Below are positions 1 through 9,707 of a DNA stretch of 64,000 nucleotides, piece by piece. Numbering within the stretch: position 1 is the stretch's first letter; each line of letters starts with the position of its first letter. Origin of the DNA: Phyto melanocephala (lineage: Eukaryota > Arthropoda > Insecta > Diptera > Rhinophoridae). Below the pieces are notes generated by a model, which saw only the letters and a program-made list of their open reading frames with translations, did no database searches and was not told the DNA's origin. The stretch spans positions 81,184,213 through 81,248,212 of the forward strand of contig OW799236.1 of the NCBI GenBank assembly GCA_941918925.1. The letters run 5' to 3'. The translations under genes were made by a program, and so were the position numbers.

Positions 1-311
1 TTTTTTTGTTTTATATTTATTATATATATTTTAATTATTTTTTAAAATTTTTTTTTTTAATTTTTTTTTTAATTTTTTTTTTAATTTTTTTTTTTAAATT
101 TTTTTTTAAAAATTTTTTTTTAAAATTTTTTTTTAACATACATACGTAAATTTATAATTTTACAATGGGATATTTTTTTATATATGTATGGTTTTTATAT
201 GTATGTACGTATATCATATGGAATGGTGATACAAATTGCTGTTATTGCATGACTACACGGTGTGAAGGGTATATAAGATTCAGCACGGCCGAATATAGCG
301 CTCTTACTTGT
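1..311 (+). mobile_element. R2 repeat, 3' part (hairpin-ended, Helentron/DINE-like), cut by window edge
   Basis: The first 140 bases are T runs broken by A. They are followed by a stretch that matches 24190-24375 closely and ends in GAAGGGTATATAAGATTC, an imperfect hairpin (TTCAGC-acg-GCCGAA) and GCTCTTACTTG. The full copy at 23519-24378 shows that this is the 3' half. A subterminal inverted TATACCC motif with a 3' hairpin recalls the non-autonomous Helentron-derived (HINE/DINE-1) repeats of flies. That class assignment is inference. Confidence 0.6.
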
Positions 312-313
312 TT

Positions 314-1200
314 TTTTGAAATATTTGTTTCAATATAAAAATAATATGAATTTGAGATACAGCGTTATATGGGAGGTGGGGGAATCACCTTTATTTTTTG
401 AAATCATGTGGAATTATTGGCATAATTAAATTAACCAAAATTTCATTATTATGCAGCTAATGTCGGTTTTATGAGCTTTTAGATTTCTTTAAGAGTAAAT
501 TATGTTAGAAGTAAGTGAAGAAGTGGGCGTGTCAAAGTAGTTTCTGCTGATAAATTTAACTGAGATATTTCAATAGAGAGTCCCTTATTCTTCTAAAAAC
601 TTTATCCATAAAAAAATAATATGAATTTAAGATAAATCGTTATAAAGGAGGTGGGCGTTAAAGTAGGCATTTTAACTTTATTTTTTCGTTATTACAAGTC
701 TTTCGAACAAGAAGCAATGTTTGCAAAATTTCAGAATCGTACATATTATTTTTCAGTTATATTACGTTTAAAAGTGTAAAAAAAATCCATACATTTTGAT
801 CTATAACTCCTTTCGTAATCATAGATTTGAACAAATATCGAGGAAAGATGTTTTTACTCAGGAAATATTCTCATTAAATTTTATCGCTCTACGTCAATGT
901 GTTTAGACACAATTGCACTTTACTGAAAGGACTTTTTATTTTGACACTATGAATCTCTTCTTAATAAACCGATTTTGAACATTTTCAATATCAAACAAAG
1001 AAGAAATATTCTGGTTCAATTTAATCCCCCTAAAATCTTCGGTTCGAGCTCTATCGTGCTTTAAACGGACAGACGGATGGACATAGCTCTAACGTTCAAA
1101 AATAAAACTAGGACTCAGAAAATTTATACTTTATGGGGTCTAAAATGATTATTACGATGTGAATATACCTGCACCACTTTATTGGTGGTGGCTATAAAAA
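314..1200 (-). mobile_element. R1 repeat, diverged partial copy
   Basis: It contains the R1 hallmarks: repeated blocks with GTGGGCG...AGTAGGCGTGTC, 'TTTTATGAGCTTTTA', a tract of ACGGACAGACGGATGG type, 'TATACTTTATGGGGTCTAAAA', and an end reading GGTGGTGGCTATAAAA. It lacks the hairpin end and the internal ITm MITE found in longer copies. It abuts the R2 end at 311, so two elements of similar build lie side by side. No coding capacity is visible. Confidence 0.65.
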
Positions 1201-1527
1201 ATTTCATTGGAAAATTTAAGACTCTATGAAATAGTTTTGCATATTACAATTTCACACAACAACAACTGACACCCTGAAGAAGTTATTGCTTCTAATGTTT
1301 AAATTGTTAGTATCATAACTTGTAACTCAAAGTTTGTTGTAGCAAGGTGATATTAATAATAATCTATCTATAGACCTATAAATCAATTATCGATAGCAAT
1401 AGAACTTCTGTTTCGCTGTCCGTTGTAACATAGAGTATTCCAGAGTACAACTAAAAGCAATAAATTTTTTTCGGAAAACTTTATACATTTGTGAGGGTTC
1501 CTTCAGCTTTGTTTAAATATTTATTAT
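1201..1527. other. AT-rich DNA, nothing recognised
   Basis: There is no coding signal or clear repeat. This stretch separates the R1 fragment from the target-site duplication of the next transposon. Confidence 0.5.
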
Positions 1528-1535
1528 GTTTTATT
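1528..1535. repeat. 8-bp target-site duplication, left
   Basis: GTTTTATT, identical to 3797-3804. Together they fix both element ends to the base. Confidence 0.85.
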
Positions 1536-1602
1536 GGGTCTATGAAATAACTCCCACGAAATAAGTCCCACTTTTAAAAACGAAATAAGTCCCACAAAAA
1601 AT
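1536..1602 (+). repeat. Terminal inverted repeat, left
   Basis: It is the inverted counterpart of 3730-3796 with about three mismatches over 67 bp. It contains two copies of the motif ACGAAATAAGTCCCAC, inverted relative to the internal motif array. Confidence 0.85.
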
Positions 1603-1611
1603 TACTCTTTT

Positions 1612-1815
1612 GAAAGTGGGAGTTATTTCGTTTTTAAAGTGGGACTTATTTCGTCAATTGATGGGACTTATTTCGTTACGCGTTTTTATTTTAAGTGGGA
1701 CTTATTTCGTTTCGAGTGGGAATAAATTCGTTTTGTAAAGTGGGAGTTATTTCATACCCCTAAATTTATATTTTGGTGGGATTTATTTCGTTTTAAGTGG
1801 GACTTATTTCATTTT
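1612..1815 (+). repeat. Subterminal array of about 8 GTGGGACTTATTTCG motifs
   Basis: Eight imperfect copies start near 1616, 1641, 1663, 1695, 1717, 1741, 1776 and 1798, with irregular spacing. All face the same way as the right-end array and opposite to the motifs in the left terminal repeat. Subterminal motif arrays are often transposase-binding sites in Mutator and hAT elements; that role is inferred here. Confidence 0.7.
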
Positions 1816-1848
1816 CATTATTTTGCATTTTAAGTGAATGGTTAATAA

Positions 1849-2482
1849 TTTTTGTCGTTGCTGGTTCCATTATTGCCAGGCATTGCGTCGATTCATAACC
1901 ATGAAGGACAAAAGGCTCGCTCAATATATTCGCAAAATAAAGAAGCGTCTAGAATTTATCACAAATTTCTATCTCTTCCATTATTACCTGGAATGCACAT
2001 TTCGGATAGCTTCCAACTACTAACCGAAGATTTAGGAAAATTTAACGCTTTAGACAGATTCAAATCATTTATAAAATATTTTGAGAATCAATGGATACAA
2101 AAGGTACAATATTCCTTTTTACATAAAAGGTGTTATGATTTCTTTTTTATTATTACAGGTCGGTCCACATAACTGTTCAGTTTTCGATTCTGAAATCCGC
2201 ACTACGTCTGCAATAGAAGCTTACAATAGCGTCATAGGAAAAAGCATTCCAAAAAAGGCTACTTTTTTCAAATTTGTAGCATTTTTACAGATACAAGAAT
2301 TTGAAAAATTAAGAAAATTTAAACTATCGACGAATACCAATGGTAGTGTGGGAAAAAAGCGTATTAAAAAGTCCTGTGTTTTGAAATCAGATATGATTTC
2401 GAAATTCAAGAATGATCTCTTACAAGGTACTATAACTCCTTCTAAATTCTTGACCAACTGGTGTTATCAAAAAATAATTTAA
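1849..2482 (+). pseudogene. C-terminal part of MULE-type transposase, two exons
   Basis: The frame opens at 1849 just after a stop codon and has no good ATG, so the N-terminus and most of the catalytic core are missing. Exon 1 runs to 2103. A 55-nt GT...AG intron at 2104-2158 joins it in phase 0 to exon 2 (2159-2482). The joined product has about 190 residues. It contains SLPLLPGMHISDSFQLLTE, then FIKYFENQWIQK and VGPHNCSVFDSEIRTTSAIEAYNSVIGK. The last stretch resembles the region after the catalytic domain of MULE/FLYWCH-type transposases, where 'R-T-x-N-A-x-E-x-F/Y' is common. The stop (2480-2482) overlaps the region where the RING frame opens. The family call is by remembered resemblance, not by search. 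Confidence 0.5.
2104..2158 (+). other. 55-nt spliceosomal intron in transposase gene
   Basis: GTACAATATT at the 5' side and TTTTTTATTATTACAG at the 3' side. Removing it joins two open frames in phase 0 and avoids stop codons in both. The length is typical of short fly introns. Confidence 0.65.
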
Positions 2483-2490
2483 TTGTACAA

Positions 2491-2775
2491 ATGGAGCCTG
2501 ATGAAGATCTTTTTGAAGAATTATCATATTTGGAAGAGGACATTGAAGACGAGTCGTTAAACAATATTGAAACCAACCAGAATACAATTAATAATAATAT
2601 GTGCGTGGTTTGTTTCATAAAGCAGCCAAATATGTTATTTTTTCCTTGTAAGCACTTCAAAATTTGCAGTGAATGCTGTCTTACAATGCAAACTCACAAA
2701 ACTGATCAAACCAGTAAACTAGTATGTCCATTCTGTCGTGCAGAAGTTCATGAAACCCTTCAAATATTTATCTGA
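2491..2775 (+). CDS. RING-finger (C3HC4) reading frame carried by the transposon
   Basis: It encodes 94 residues from the first ATG. The first 40 are acidic (MEPDEDLFEELSYLEEDIED). The rest is a RING domain: CVVC, about 12 residues on PCKH, then ICSEC and LVCPFC, with zinc ligands in the order C-C-C-H-C-C-C-C. The layout is that of IAP-type RING domains, with a longer loop before the last CxxC. Such domains act as E3 ubiquitin ligases; no partner can be told from the sequence. The frame is open upstream to 2461 and overlaps the end of the transposase frame in another phase, so one indel would fuse the two. A polyadenylation signal (AATAAA) follows the stop by 2 bases. The domain is clear; whether it is made as a separate protein is uncertain. 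Confidence 0.65.
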   Translation: MEPDEDLFEELSYLEEDIEDESLNNIETNQNTINNNMCVVCFIKQPNMLFFPCKHFKICSECCLTMQTHKTDQTSKLVCPFCRAEVHETLQIFI

Positions 2776-2777
2776 TA

Positions 2778-2783
2778 AATAAA
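2778..2783 (+). terminator. Polyadenylation signal AATAAA after RING frame
   Basis: AATAAA starts two bases after the TGA stop (2773-2775). It is the obvious 3'-end signal for the plus-strand transcript. Confidence 0.5.
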
Positions 2784-3080
2784 TGATTTTTTTATGGAGT
2801 GCGATAGAGCCATGAAATATAAGGCCATTATGGCTTTATTTCTCATTTTTTTCTTATGTAAAAAGTTATATATTGGACATTTCGTAAAAGGGACAACTAT
2901 AATTTTTTGTCCTTATCTCTCATGGCTCTCCTTTTTTTGTTATTAATTACTTTATACTTACTATAATAAAAAAACTTTAAAGAAATGTGTACAAATAGGT
3001 ACCGAACTTAACTACTGGAAAAACAATATTAAAAAAAAATTGTTGACGTAATTACGTTATTACGTATTATTATTGTATTT
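2784..3080. other. Non-coding gap between convergent frames
   Basis: AT-rich sequence lying between the 3' ends of the plus-strand RING frame and the minus-strand frame. It presumably holds both transcript ends. Confidence 0.4.
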
Positions 3081-3464
3081 TTAGTAAGAAATTGGAATTG
3101 GTGTTCCATGTTTTCTTATATCACCATTACAAAATACAACTAATCCCAATGCCACGTTAAAACTATAATACCGTCTACCATGCACTGGATCTTCAAGCCA
3201 TTTATAAAAATCGATAATTTTAATCTGATGGTCCTTCCGAAACGGTTTCCATCTTAATAATAAGAACAATTGATCTGTACTTAATCCATTTACGAATCCA
3301 AACGTTGTTACTAGTAGGCGTTCTCTATACGTTCCTTGACCGAAAAAAAAATTAATAATAAATTCTGGAACTCTATCAAAATTCGTAATATCCATTCCAT
3401 TAAGAAGCCTTCTGCAAGCTTGCATACGATTTTTCTTTATTATTCCTCTGCTTTGATTATTCAT
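3081..3464 (-). CDS. Unrecognised 127-residue protein on opposite strand of the MULE-like element
   Basis: An ATG at 3464-3462 opens a 127-codon frame ending in TAA at 3083-3081. The composition is balanced and protein-like, unlike the chance frames of this AT-rich window. The start is basic (about residues 1-25), and the body contains FFFGQGTYRERLLVTTFGF, LSTDQLFLLLRWKPF, IIDFYKWLEDP and VALGLVVFCNGDIRKHG. No signal peptide or membrane span is evident. It sits inside the element, convergent with the transposase and RING frames and just inside the right subterminal array. I do not recognise the family. It may be an accessory transposon protein, part of a second gene whose upstream exons are lost, or a captured host fragment. 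Confidence 0.55.
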   Translation of the reverse strand: MNNQSRGIIKKNRMQACRRLLNGMDITNFDRVPEFIINFFFGQGTYRERLLVTTFGFVNGLSTDQLFLLLRWKPFRKDHQIKIIDFYKWLEDPVHGRRYYSFNVALGLVVFCNGDIRKHGTPIPISY

Positions 3465-3533
3465 ATTATTCGACGTGTTTTTTTCGAAGAGCCAAATAAA
3501 TACTTCTTATTTGAAATCGCATTAAACAGTGAA

Positions 3534-3729
3534 AAAGTGGGACTTATTTCGTTTATGAAAGTGGGACTTAATTCATTTAAGAAATATATTATTCAAGGGG
3601 GAGTTTTTTTCATTTTGAGTGGGAGTTATTTCATTTCAAGTAAATTTTTAAATCATTTCATTTTGGTGGGACTTATTTCGCTTTCAAAAGTGGGACTTAT
3701 TTCGTGGGAGTTATTTCATTTTTTAAGCA
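3534..3729 (+). repeat. Subterminal motif array, right
   Basis: Copies of GTGGGACTTATTTCG and variants begin near 3537, 3561, 3598, 3621, 3666, 3691 and 3706, and continue into the terminal repeat. The orientation is the same as in the left array. Confidence 0.7.
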
Positions 3730-3796
3730 ATTTTTGGTGGGAATTATTTCGTTTTTAAAAGTGGGACTTATTTCGTAGGAGTTATTTCATAGACCC
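3730..3796 (-). repeat. Terminal inverted repeat, right
   Basis: It ends GGAGTTATTTCATAGACCC, the inverse of the left end, and is followed directly by the second GTTTTATT. Confidence 0.85.
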
Positions 3797-3804
3797 GTTT
3801 TATT
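3797..3804. repeat. 8-bp target-site duplication, right
   Basis: GTTTTATT, a perfect match to 1528-1535. Confidence 0.85.
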
Positions 3805-4504
3805 ATATTATATGGGAATTTATTTGAGGCTGTATACTCTTAATAAAAGCGAAGGGAACGTATTATGTTTTTATATGGAATTTTTTATTTTCATTAAAAA
3901 ATTTGAATCAAAAGTCAAACATTTCTAATTAAGTACGTTTTTTGTAAATAACGCGTGTTTTTTCGGTTTTGATGCTTTTTTAAAATTTTAAGTTGACAAT
4001 GCTGATTAGACGATGTTACCTTGATAACTCTACTTTATCTACCACCTCCTTTGTAAAGCCTACTCTACTATTTTGTATATTACGAAAGATTTTTCATTAC
4101 CATGCGAATTCGTGGTTCTACTTAAAATAAATTAGTAGATTCAATGTGTGATACGCTAAGTGTTACTGTTATTGCATTTAATAGAATATTGAAATTAAAA
4201 TTTTCAATAGTAATGTTTTTTTTTGAAGAGACGCCTGTAAACTGTCCACAAAAATATGGAAATTTAGGAATTTAGTTTTTATCAAATATTATCATGTGTT
4301 TTCTGATGATGTTAAATTTTATTCATGGATTAGGATAAGACAGTTTTTATTTCAAAACTGATTTGAATGATTTCTTTAAAAATTTTGAGATAAATCTTAT
4401 TGAATTTAAAAAAAATTCAAATCTATGACATTCTGCAGTTAACTATTCAGCGATTTTAAATGTTTACTTTATAAATGGCTCCAATTAAAATGTGGTTGAC
4501 TCGT
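3805..4504. other. AT-rich DNA, nothing recognised
   Basis: No coding frame or repeat could be named. One stretch (4020-4080) mentions 'CCACCTCCTTTGTAAAGCC', faintly like the R1 blocks but too diverged to call. Confidence 0.4.
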
Positions 4505-4860
4505 TTTTTTGGATTTTGGAATACTGTTTGATGTAAAAAATAAATATCAACTCACATGTAATAATGACGGCAAATAAAGCTAATTGGATTTTAAGTTTCC
4601 TAAATCGTTGGAGTAAGGAATTTAATGATCCTAATGTAAGAAAAATTTTATTCACGTTATTGGTAAAACCTTTGCTTGAATATGAATCAGTAATTTGGGA
4701 TCCCCAATGCGATGTGTATATTTTAAAACCTGAATCAGAGAACTTCGTTGGAATCGCAACATGAACTTACCATCATATCGAAGTCGTTGTAATTGCACTC
4801 CCAACGTTACAAAGCTAAAAAATTGCTTTCAATATTGCATTGCAATTATAATTTAAGGTA
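4505..4860 (+). pseudogene. Jockey-type non-LTR reverse transcriptase relic (C-terminal region)
   Basis: Broken frames give LDFGILFDVKNKYQLT, then after a frame change KANWILSFLNRWSKEFNDPN and VKPLLEYESVIWDPQ (4564-4764). After a further shift comes WNRNMNLPSYRSRC (about 4755-4800). The order 'DLGVLLD - KAN..L.FIKRW.KEF.DP - L.RP.LEY.S..W.P - W...L.LP.Y..RC' is the end of the reverse transcriptase in Jockey-clade elements. At least two frameshifts are present and no poly(A) end is seen. The N-terminal part, endonuclease and ORF1 are absent. Confidence 0.65.
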
Positions 4861-5920
4861 ACATTGATTGTAGATTTTATCTTCAACTTAAAATATGAAT
4901 TGTGGCAACCCGTCTAAGGTGACAGCCCGCGAGGATAACCAGTTGATCTGGCAACGCGATATGAATTTTATTTTTTTGAGGCGATCGAGATAATTTGATG
5001 TTTTAAAATAATAAAATAAAAGCGTTAATCTAAATAAATAAATTAAATTAATTTTTGTTTGTTTGGAAGAATTTATAGGCTCTTACATGTATAAATGTTG
5101 CTAACAGGCATCTTAGGTCTTATGAAACGTTATATGTACATAAAATTTTATAAAGCCAAATACATTAATTTTGATCCATTTAAAAGAATTTGTACTGAAT
5201 AGGTAAATAAGTTCTATGTTCACATCATATTCTCTGATAATAATGTTGTAACTAGAAGAACGTTGATAAAGTTTCTCAACTCCATCTAATGCTTTTTCTG
5301 TTTTTCTTTATTTATGTAATTATTTTTAATCCTTAGAAACAAAATTATTATTACAAATCTGTGGCTTGGAGCCAATGACACTTGTTTGCTCTTTTGAGTT
5401 AATCATTGCATTAGATTCGTTTTCTTGCTCTATTTCATTATGGTAAAACAGCTAAAGTCATACTTAACCCAGAACAGCTTCATAAATAAGATGCTGGCCA
5501 ATGTCACTATGAAAGCAACTATAAAAGTTAAAGTTCAATTCCAATTTTCTCAAAAGTAAATATTTTGACATTGGCCGTTTTAGCTCCAAGCCACAGAAAT
5601 ATAATCGGATATAAATGATTAAATGCTGTAAATAACACTTTTTTATCATGATCCCTGTTTACGGCTTATAACATTGTTTATTATATTTGGTCGACTGATA
5701 ACACTGGTTGTCAAAAAAAGTCGGAGCTTAAACCTGGTTATGTGATTTTTATGGACTTTTTTGTGTTGAATCCAAATCTGTTGACAAATTTTTTCTATCT
5801 TGTCTGATGTTGAAATATTTTTTATAAGAAAAGTTAATAATCTTACATCTAAATGACTTCTATTGTATTAAATAAAATCTTAAATGAAATTTCATTACAA
5901 TATTAAATATTAAAAATTAA
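4861..5920. other. AT-rich DNA with one short inverted repeat
   Basis: A 16-bp stretch TCTGTGGCTTGGAGCC near 5359 recurs inverted near 5582 (GGCTtggag/CTCCAAGCCACAGA), enclosing about 210 bp. No element ends or coding content are recognised. Confidence 0.4.
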
Positions 5921-6082
5921 TTATTTTTCGGTAGTTCGCTTTCTTTAATAAGTGTTATTTGCTGTATCATGGTTGATTTCCCAGCAGAAATCAGCTTACA
6001 TTTTTGGGGACCACTTGCCGCTAAATCGTTTTTTCATGTGCCCAATATCTTGGTGAAATCTTTTGCCATGCTCATTAAGATT
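5921..6082 (-). pseudogene. Relic of the multicopy 'EHGxRFHQDI...ADxCW' protein family
   Basis: Read on the minus strand, one frame gives LNEHGKRFHQDIGHMKKRF, SGKWSPKM, a stop codon, then ADFCWEINHDT. This matches the signature of a repetitive invertebrate protein family (E-H/Q-G-E-R-F-H-Q-D-I ... Y-x-G-x-W ... M-x-A-D-Y-C-W) that is usually treated as transposon-associated. Only the C-terminal signature is found here, with one internal stop replacing L/M, so it is dead. The family link is from memory. Confidence 0.55.
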
Positions 6083-6814
6083 TTTTTGGAATTATAATAT
6101 AATATATGTTCTTATTAATCTAGTTCGAAGAAATTGCGCAATATATGTCTGTTGTGGTTTTGTGCCTGAACAGCAAAATGCAAGTATGTTGCGCATAAAT
6201 GTTTTACATGTTTGTCAAAGTAGGTACCTGCACTTATTGTGTACAAAATCAACACTTGTGTATCGATTTTAATCGTTTACGGCTTATTTTATTTCCAGTA
6301 TATTAAGCTTCCGAATTAGGACATTTTCAGTTTTTAAAGACAAAAAAAAAAAAAAATATTTGTTTATAAAAAAAATGTTATTTTTTTTATTTAATAAAAA
6401 TTTTTTTCCACCAATTTCTGAATAACTCCAAAGCAGAAAATAGAAAAAATGTTGAAATGTTGACTTTAAGGTCATTTTATCCCGCATCTTTTAGTGTCTC
6501 AATTATTCAAATCGAATAAGCCGTTAAAGAGTTTATTGTAAAAGATAACCGTTTAGGGGAAAATATTAGCCTCGCCCATAAGAAAAATCTGTACGTGATG
6601 TGCGAAAACTTAAAGCGGATTTGAATTTAACGAGTTGTGATCACCTTATTCCACATATTTATGTTCAAGGACCAATTTTTTTGCAGACCAGTGTAGTCAA
6701 TGTTTTTTTACAACTACCACCAGCATCAACATCATTTCAAATAATAAAAATATGAATTTCTCGAGTAAATTCGCTCTGCCTTTAGATGTTACCAATTCAA
6801 ATGATTTGTAATCG
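6083..6814. other. AT-rich DNA, nothing firm
   Basis: No further block of the neighbouring relic family could be aligned by eye. An A13-like run lies near 6343. Confidence 0.35.
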
Positions 6815-7027
6815 TTAAATCAACGAAATATGCTCTTTTAATGACGCTGTTAAGTTTTTTTTTTCATTCTCCTTTAACACACAAACGTTCCAATTAAAGT
6901 CTCTAGATTTTAGTAGCAGCACTTTCGTTTTATGTTCAATTTTTTTTTTAATTTCAGCCATTAACCTTCTTTTCTTTTCATCAGTCATCATCCAATAGTC
7001 TTTTATTGGGAAGCATGCATCATTCAT
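6815..7027 (-). pseudogene. Lysine-rich 70-residue frame, possibly part of the adjacent relic
   Basis: ATG at 7027-7025. The product starts MNDACFPIKDYWMMTDEKKR and continues with a basic helix-prone stretch rich in K and E. It looks more protein-like than most chance frames here and lies on the same strand as the relic at 5921-6082, upstream in that direction. It may be a fragment of the same element, but there is no recognisable motif. Confidence 0.25.
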
Positions 7028-7734
7028 TTGTCTAAAGCTATTAATATTTAAGTTTTCTCAATTTAATTTCGAGCAGTTTGGGTTTTTGCCCAACATAATT
7101 TGCTTCTTCACATTTTTTATTTAGTTTTTGGTGGAAATCTTTTAGCGGCTGTCTGTTAAAGTCTTCATGTTGGCATCATAAAACAAAATATGTACATGCA
7201 TATTTATGGTTTTCAATTCTTATTTATGGCTTTTTTTTTGTTAATATTATTGCCATTTTTTTAATAAGTTGGATTTTTATTAATATTTTCCTTTCGAGGG
7301 AAATGTATTTGCGTGAGTGTGTACTTTATAAAGACTGCACTTTATTGCAGTTGTTGGCTTATATTTCGTTTATACTCAAAAATTTATAGCATTTTTTATG
7401 TTTTAATATTCATTCGAAATTTTGTATGTATGAAATTTTTTCTTCCATGTAATTACACTCGTCAGCAACTTGATATTTGTGTCTTAATTTAGTTCGTATT
7501 ATTTTTGAATGGTAACGTGTTTAGTCGATTTAAAGTCGGATTAGCATAACGTAAGCAATAGATGCGATAAATTGAAGGAAATAAAATTAATTTAGATCGT
7601 TGAAGAAAACACAAAATTTTGTAGGATATAAAATTTTTAAAAAGTTTTTTTACAGTCGATCTAAATAAGAACAGCAAGCGTTATACTAGCGCTAACGCTG
7701 AAATTACAAACCTAAACAGCGTCAACGTTGTGTA
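7028..7734. other. AT-rich DNA, nothing recognised
   Basis: No coding, RNA or repeat signal stood out on either strand. Confidence 0.4.
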
Positions 7735-7863
7735 ATGAACAGTAGTGGTACAACCAAAATAAGGCCCTATCACCACGCTGTAGCCGATGTTGTGGTGAAA
7801 CCGAAAAATGTTTTCTCAGGTCATTTCGGAACAAAAACATTCCGCGTCGAAGCCGATTTCTGA
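7735..7863 (+). CDS. Small 42-residue reading frame, unknown
   Basis: ATG...TGA frame starting MNSSGTTKIRPYHHAVADVV and ending FGTKTFRVEADF. It stands out because its base composition is less AT-rich than the surrounding kilobases and the residues are well mixed. No family is recognised. It could be a fragment of an old exon or of a transposon. No splice sites, promoter or polyadenylation signal were matched to it. Confidence 0.2.
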   Translation: MNSSGTTKIRPYHHAVADVVVKPKNVFSGHFGTKTFRVEADF

Positions 7864-9126
7864 AAGCCCTTTAATATTATTTTTATTTTTGCAAAATTTT
7901 TTATTTTATAATTATTTAACTATTTATATTTCTTAATGTTATTAAATGATTATAATCAAAATTACAATCTAAAAATTAATTTATAAAGAAAATATTTTTA
8001 TTTTTCTTAAAACTTTCTAATCCCAAAGTTATTGCATTTGACGCGAGAGATCTAAAATAATTACGAAAATGTTATAATAATTAATAGTTACTGGTTTTTT
8101 ATTACTGTAACGGAATGAACAAAACTAAATGCAAATGAGAAAGAGTAAAAGCGAATATAAGCCAAAATTGATTTATTGATTAACTATGGACTTATAATTT
8201 TTATCAAATTTTTTTGATACTATATATTACAAAATTAGTTTATTTGAAAAATTTAGACACATGTTTTATCGCGAGAAATATATTTTATTTGGCTCATAAA
8301 TGTATACTCTCAGTAGAAGGCAAACGCATTTCTTTATCTTTGAATACCAGCCCTGTGAAAATTATGTAATTTGTACATAAGGGCGTCTGAAATATTTTTT
8401 GGTGTTTCTTTACTGCTTTCGTTTTTTGTTTTAAGGTTTTTTTGTAAGTGTCACTCTTAATGTCTCAAAAACCTTCAGACGTGACAGCTTAAGTGCTATT
8501 TTTCATTTATTTTTTCTTACTTCGATATGTTGGATTGAGGGAAATATATAAATATTATTATATATGAAAATATGTGTGATTGTATGCATGTTTATTTAAC
8601 AATATCATTGTTTATATATGTTTACATTAAAAAAGGCAAACATCTACTCACTCCAACAACACACCCCCCTTTTATACGTTGACAATTCTGTACACAAAAT
8701 ATGCATCCAAAAGGCGTCAAGTTATTAGATGTTTGACTTTTAAACTCACACTAAATTTTTTGCTGTATTTTTGTTACCATTTCAAATGCCAGGGGTTGCT
8801 AATGACATGGTTTTGTAGACGAGGCAGCATTACTAGACAAGTCTTTGTTTTTAACTTTTGACAGACAATAGATGTCTGCATTATAATGATAATAATTGCG
8901 ATTAGATAGATTCCAATATAGGATGGCTATAGATTATGCTTAGCAGTAACCAGAAACTTATGAGATCGAAGCAAGAAATAGAAAGTAGAATATTTTAAAA
9001 TGTAAATAAATGTTTTAAGGACTCCCAGCTTCTATACTGTAACACAAAAAGATTGAAAGATTTATTGTAAAAGAAAACCAATATGAATATTTTCGTATTT
9101 GAAGTTGAATATTTTTTTATTTATTA
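7864..9126. other. AT-rich DNA, nothing recognised
   Basis: Only chance frames under about 60 codons are present. No inverted ends or known repeat motifs were seen. Confidence 0.4.
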
Positions 9127-9707
9127 CTAGCTGACCCGGCAAACGTTGTTTTGTCATATAAATTATTTCTGGGAAATATTTTTTAATGGACCTTATTGGT
9201 CTCCGAGTGTGGGTGTAGGAGGATAAACTGCTTTCTGCATCCCCCTTTTCCTACCTACGTTATTTAAGTGAGGCATAAATCGTCCGTTGGGGTGAATGAC
9301 CCTAAATATTTAGGAGTATAAAAAATAGATTTTGACTGATTCTTAAACGTTTATTTCTGCATTGGCTGGACTAAAAATTGTGAAGAATTTGAAGAGAAAT
9401 ACTAAAAACTATATCGATGTAACTACATAATAGAAAAAAGTGGGCGTTAAAGTAGGCGTGGTAAAAAAATTATCCTATTAATCATATCAGAGTCTTAGTT
9501 ATATTATCTGAAACTTTCGAGGAGATCAGTCCAGAAGTCTGGCCTACCTGAGGGGATGTGAAAAAAGGCGTGACGTTGAGGGGTATGAAAAATAGATGTT
9601 GACCGATTCTTAGACCTAACCGATATGCACACAAAATTTCATGAAAATCGGTCGAGCCATTTTGTAGGAGTTTAATCACAAACACCACGACATTTTACAT
9701 ATTAGAA
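9127..9707 (+). mobile_element. Dispersed insect repeat beginning CTAGCTGACCCGGCAAACG
   Basis: It begins CTAGCTGACCCGGCAAACG and ends with ATGAAAATCGGTCGAGCC, 'GGAGTTTAATCACAAACACC' and TTACATATTAGA. These two ends mark a family of short dispersed repeats common in insect genomes. In between, a block reading GTGGGCGTTAAAGTAGGCGT resembles R1 internal repeats. No coding capacity is seen and the class is not settled. Confidence 0.5.

Larger units (their letters stand above)
1536..3796 (+). mobile_element. MULE-like DNA transposon with RING frame and antisense frame (2,261 bp)
   Basis: The ends are unambiguous. Inverted terminal repeats start GGGTCTATGAAATAACTCC and run about 67 bp with three mismatches between the two ends. 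They are flanked by a perfect 8-bp duplication, GTTTTATT, at 1528-1535 and 3797-3804. Inside both ends lie arrays of a roughly 15-bp motif, GTGGGACTTATTTCG. The interior holds a spliced transposase-like C-terminus, a RING-finger reading frame and a convergent unknown reading frame. An 8-9 bp duplication together with the protein resemblance points to the Mutator/MULE superfamily. hAT and P elements also make 8-bp duplications but do not fit these termini or this protein. The coding part is too short for a whole MULE transposase, so this copy is probably a deletion derivative. Confidence 0.8.
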
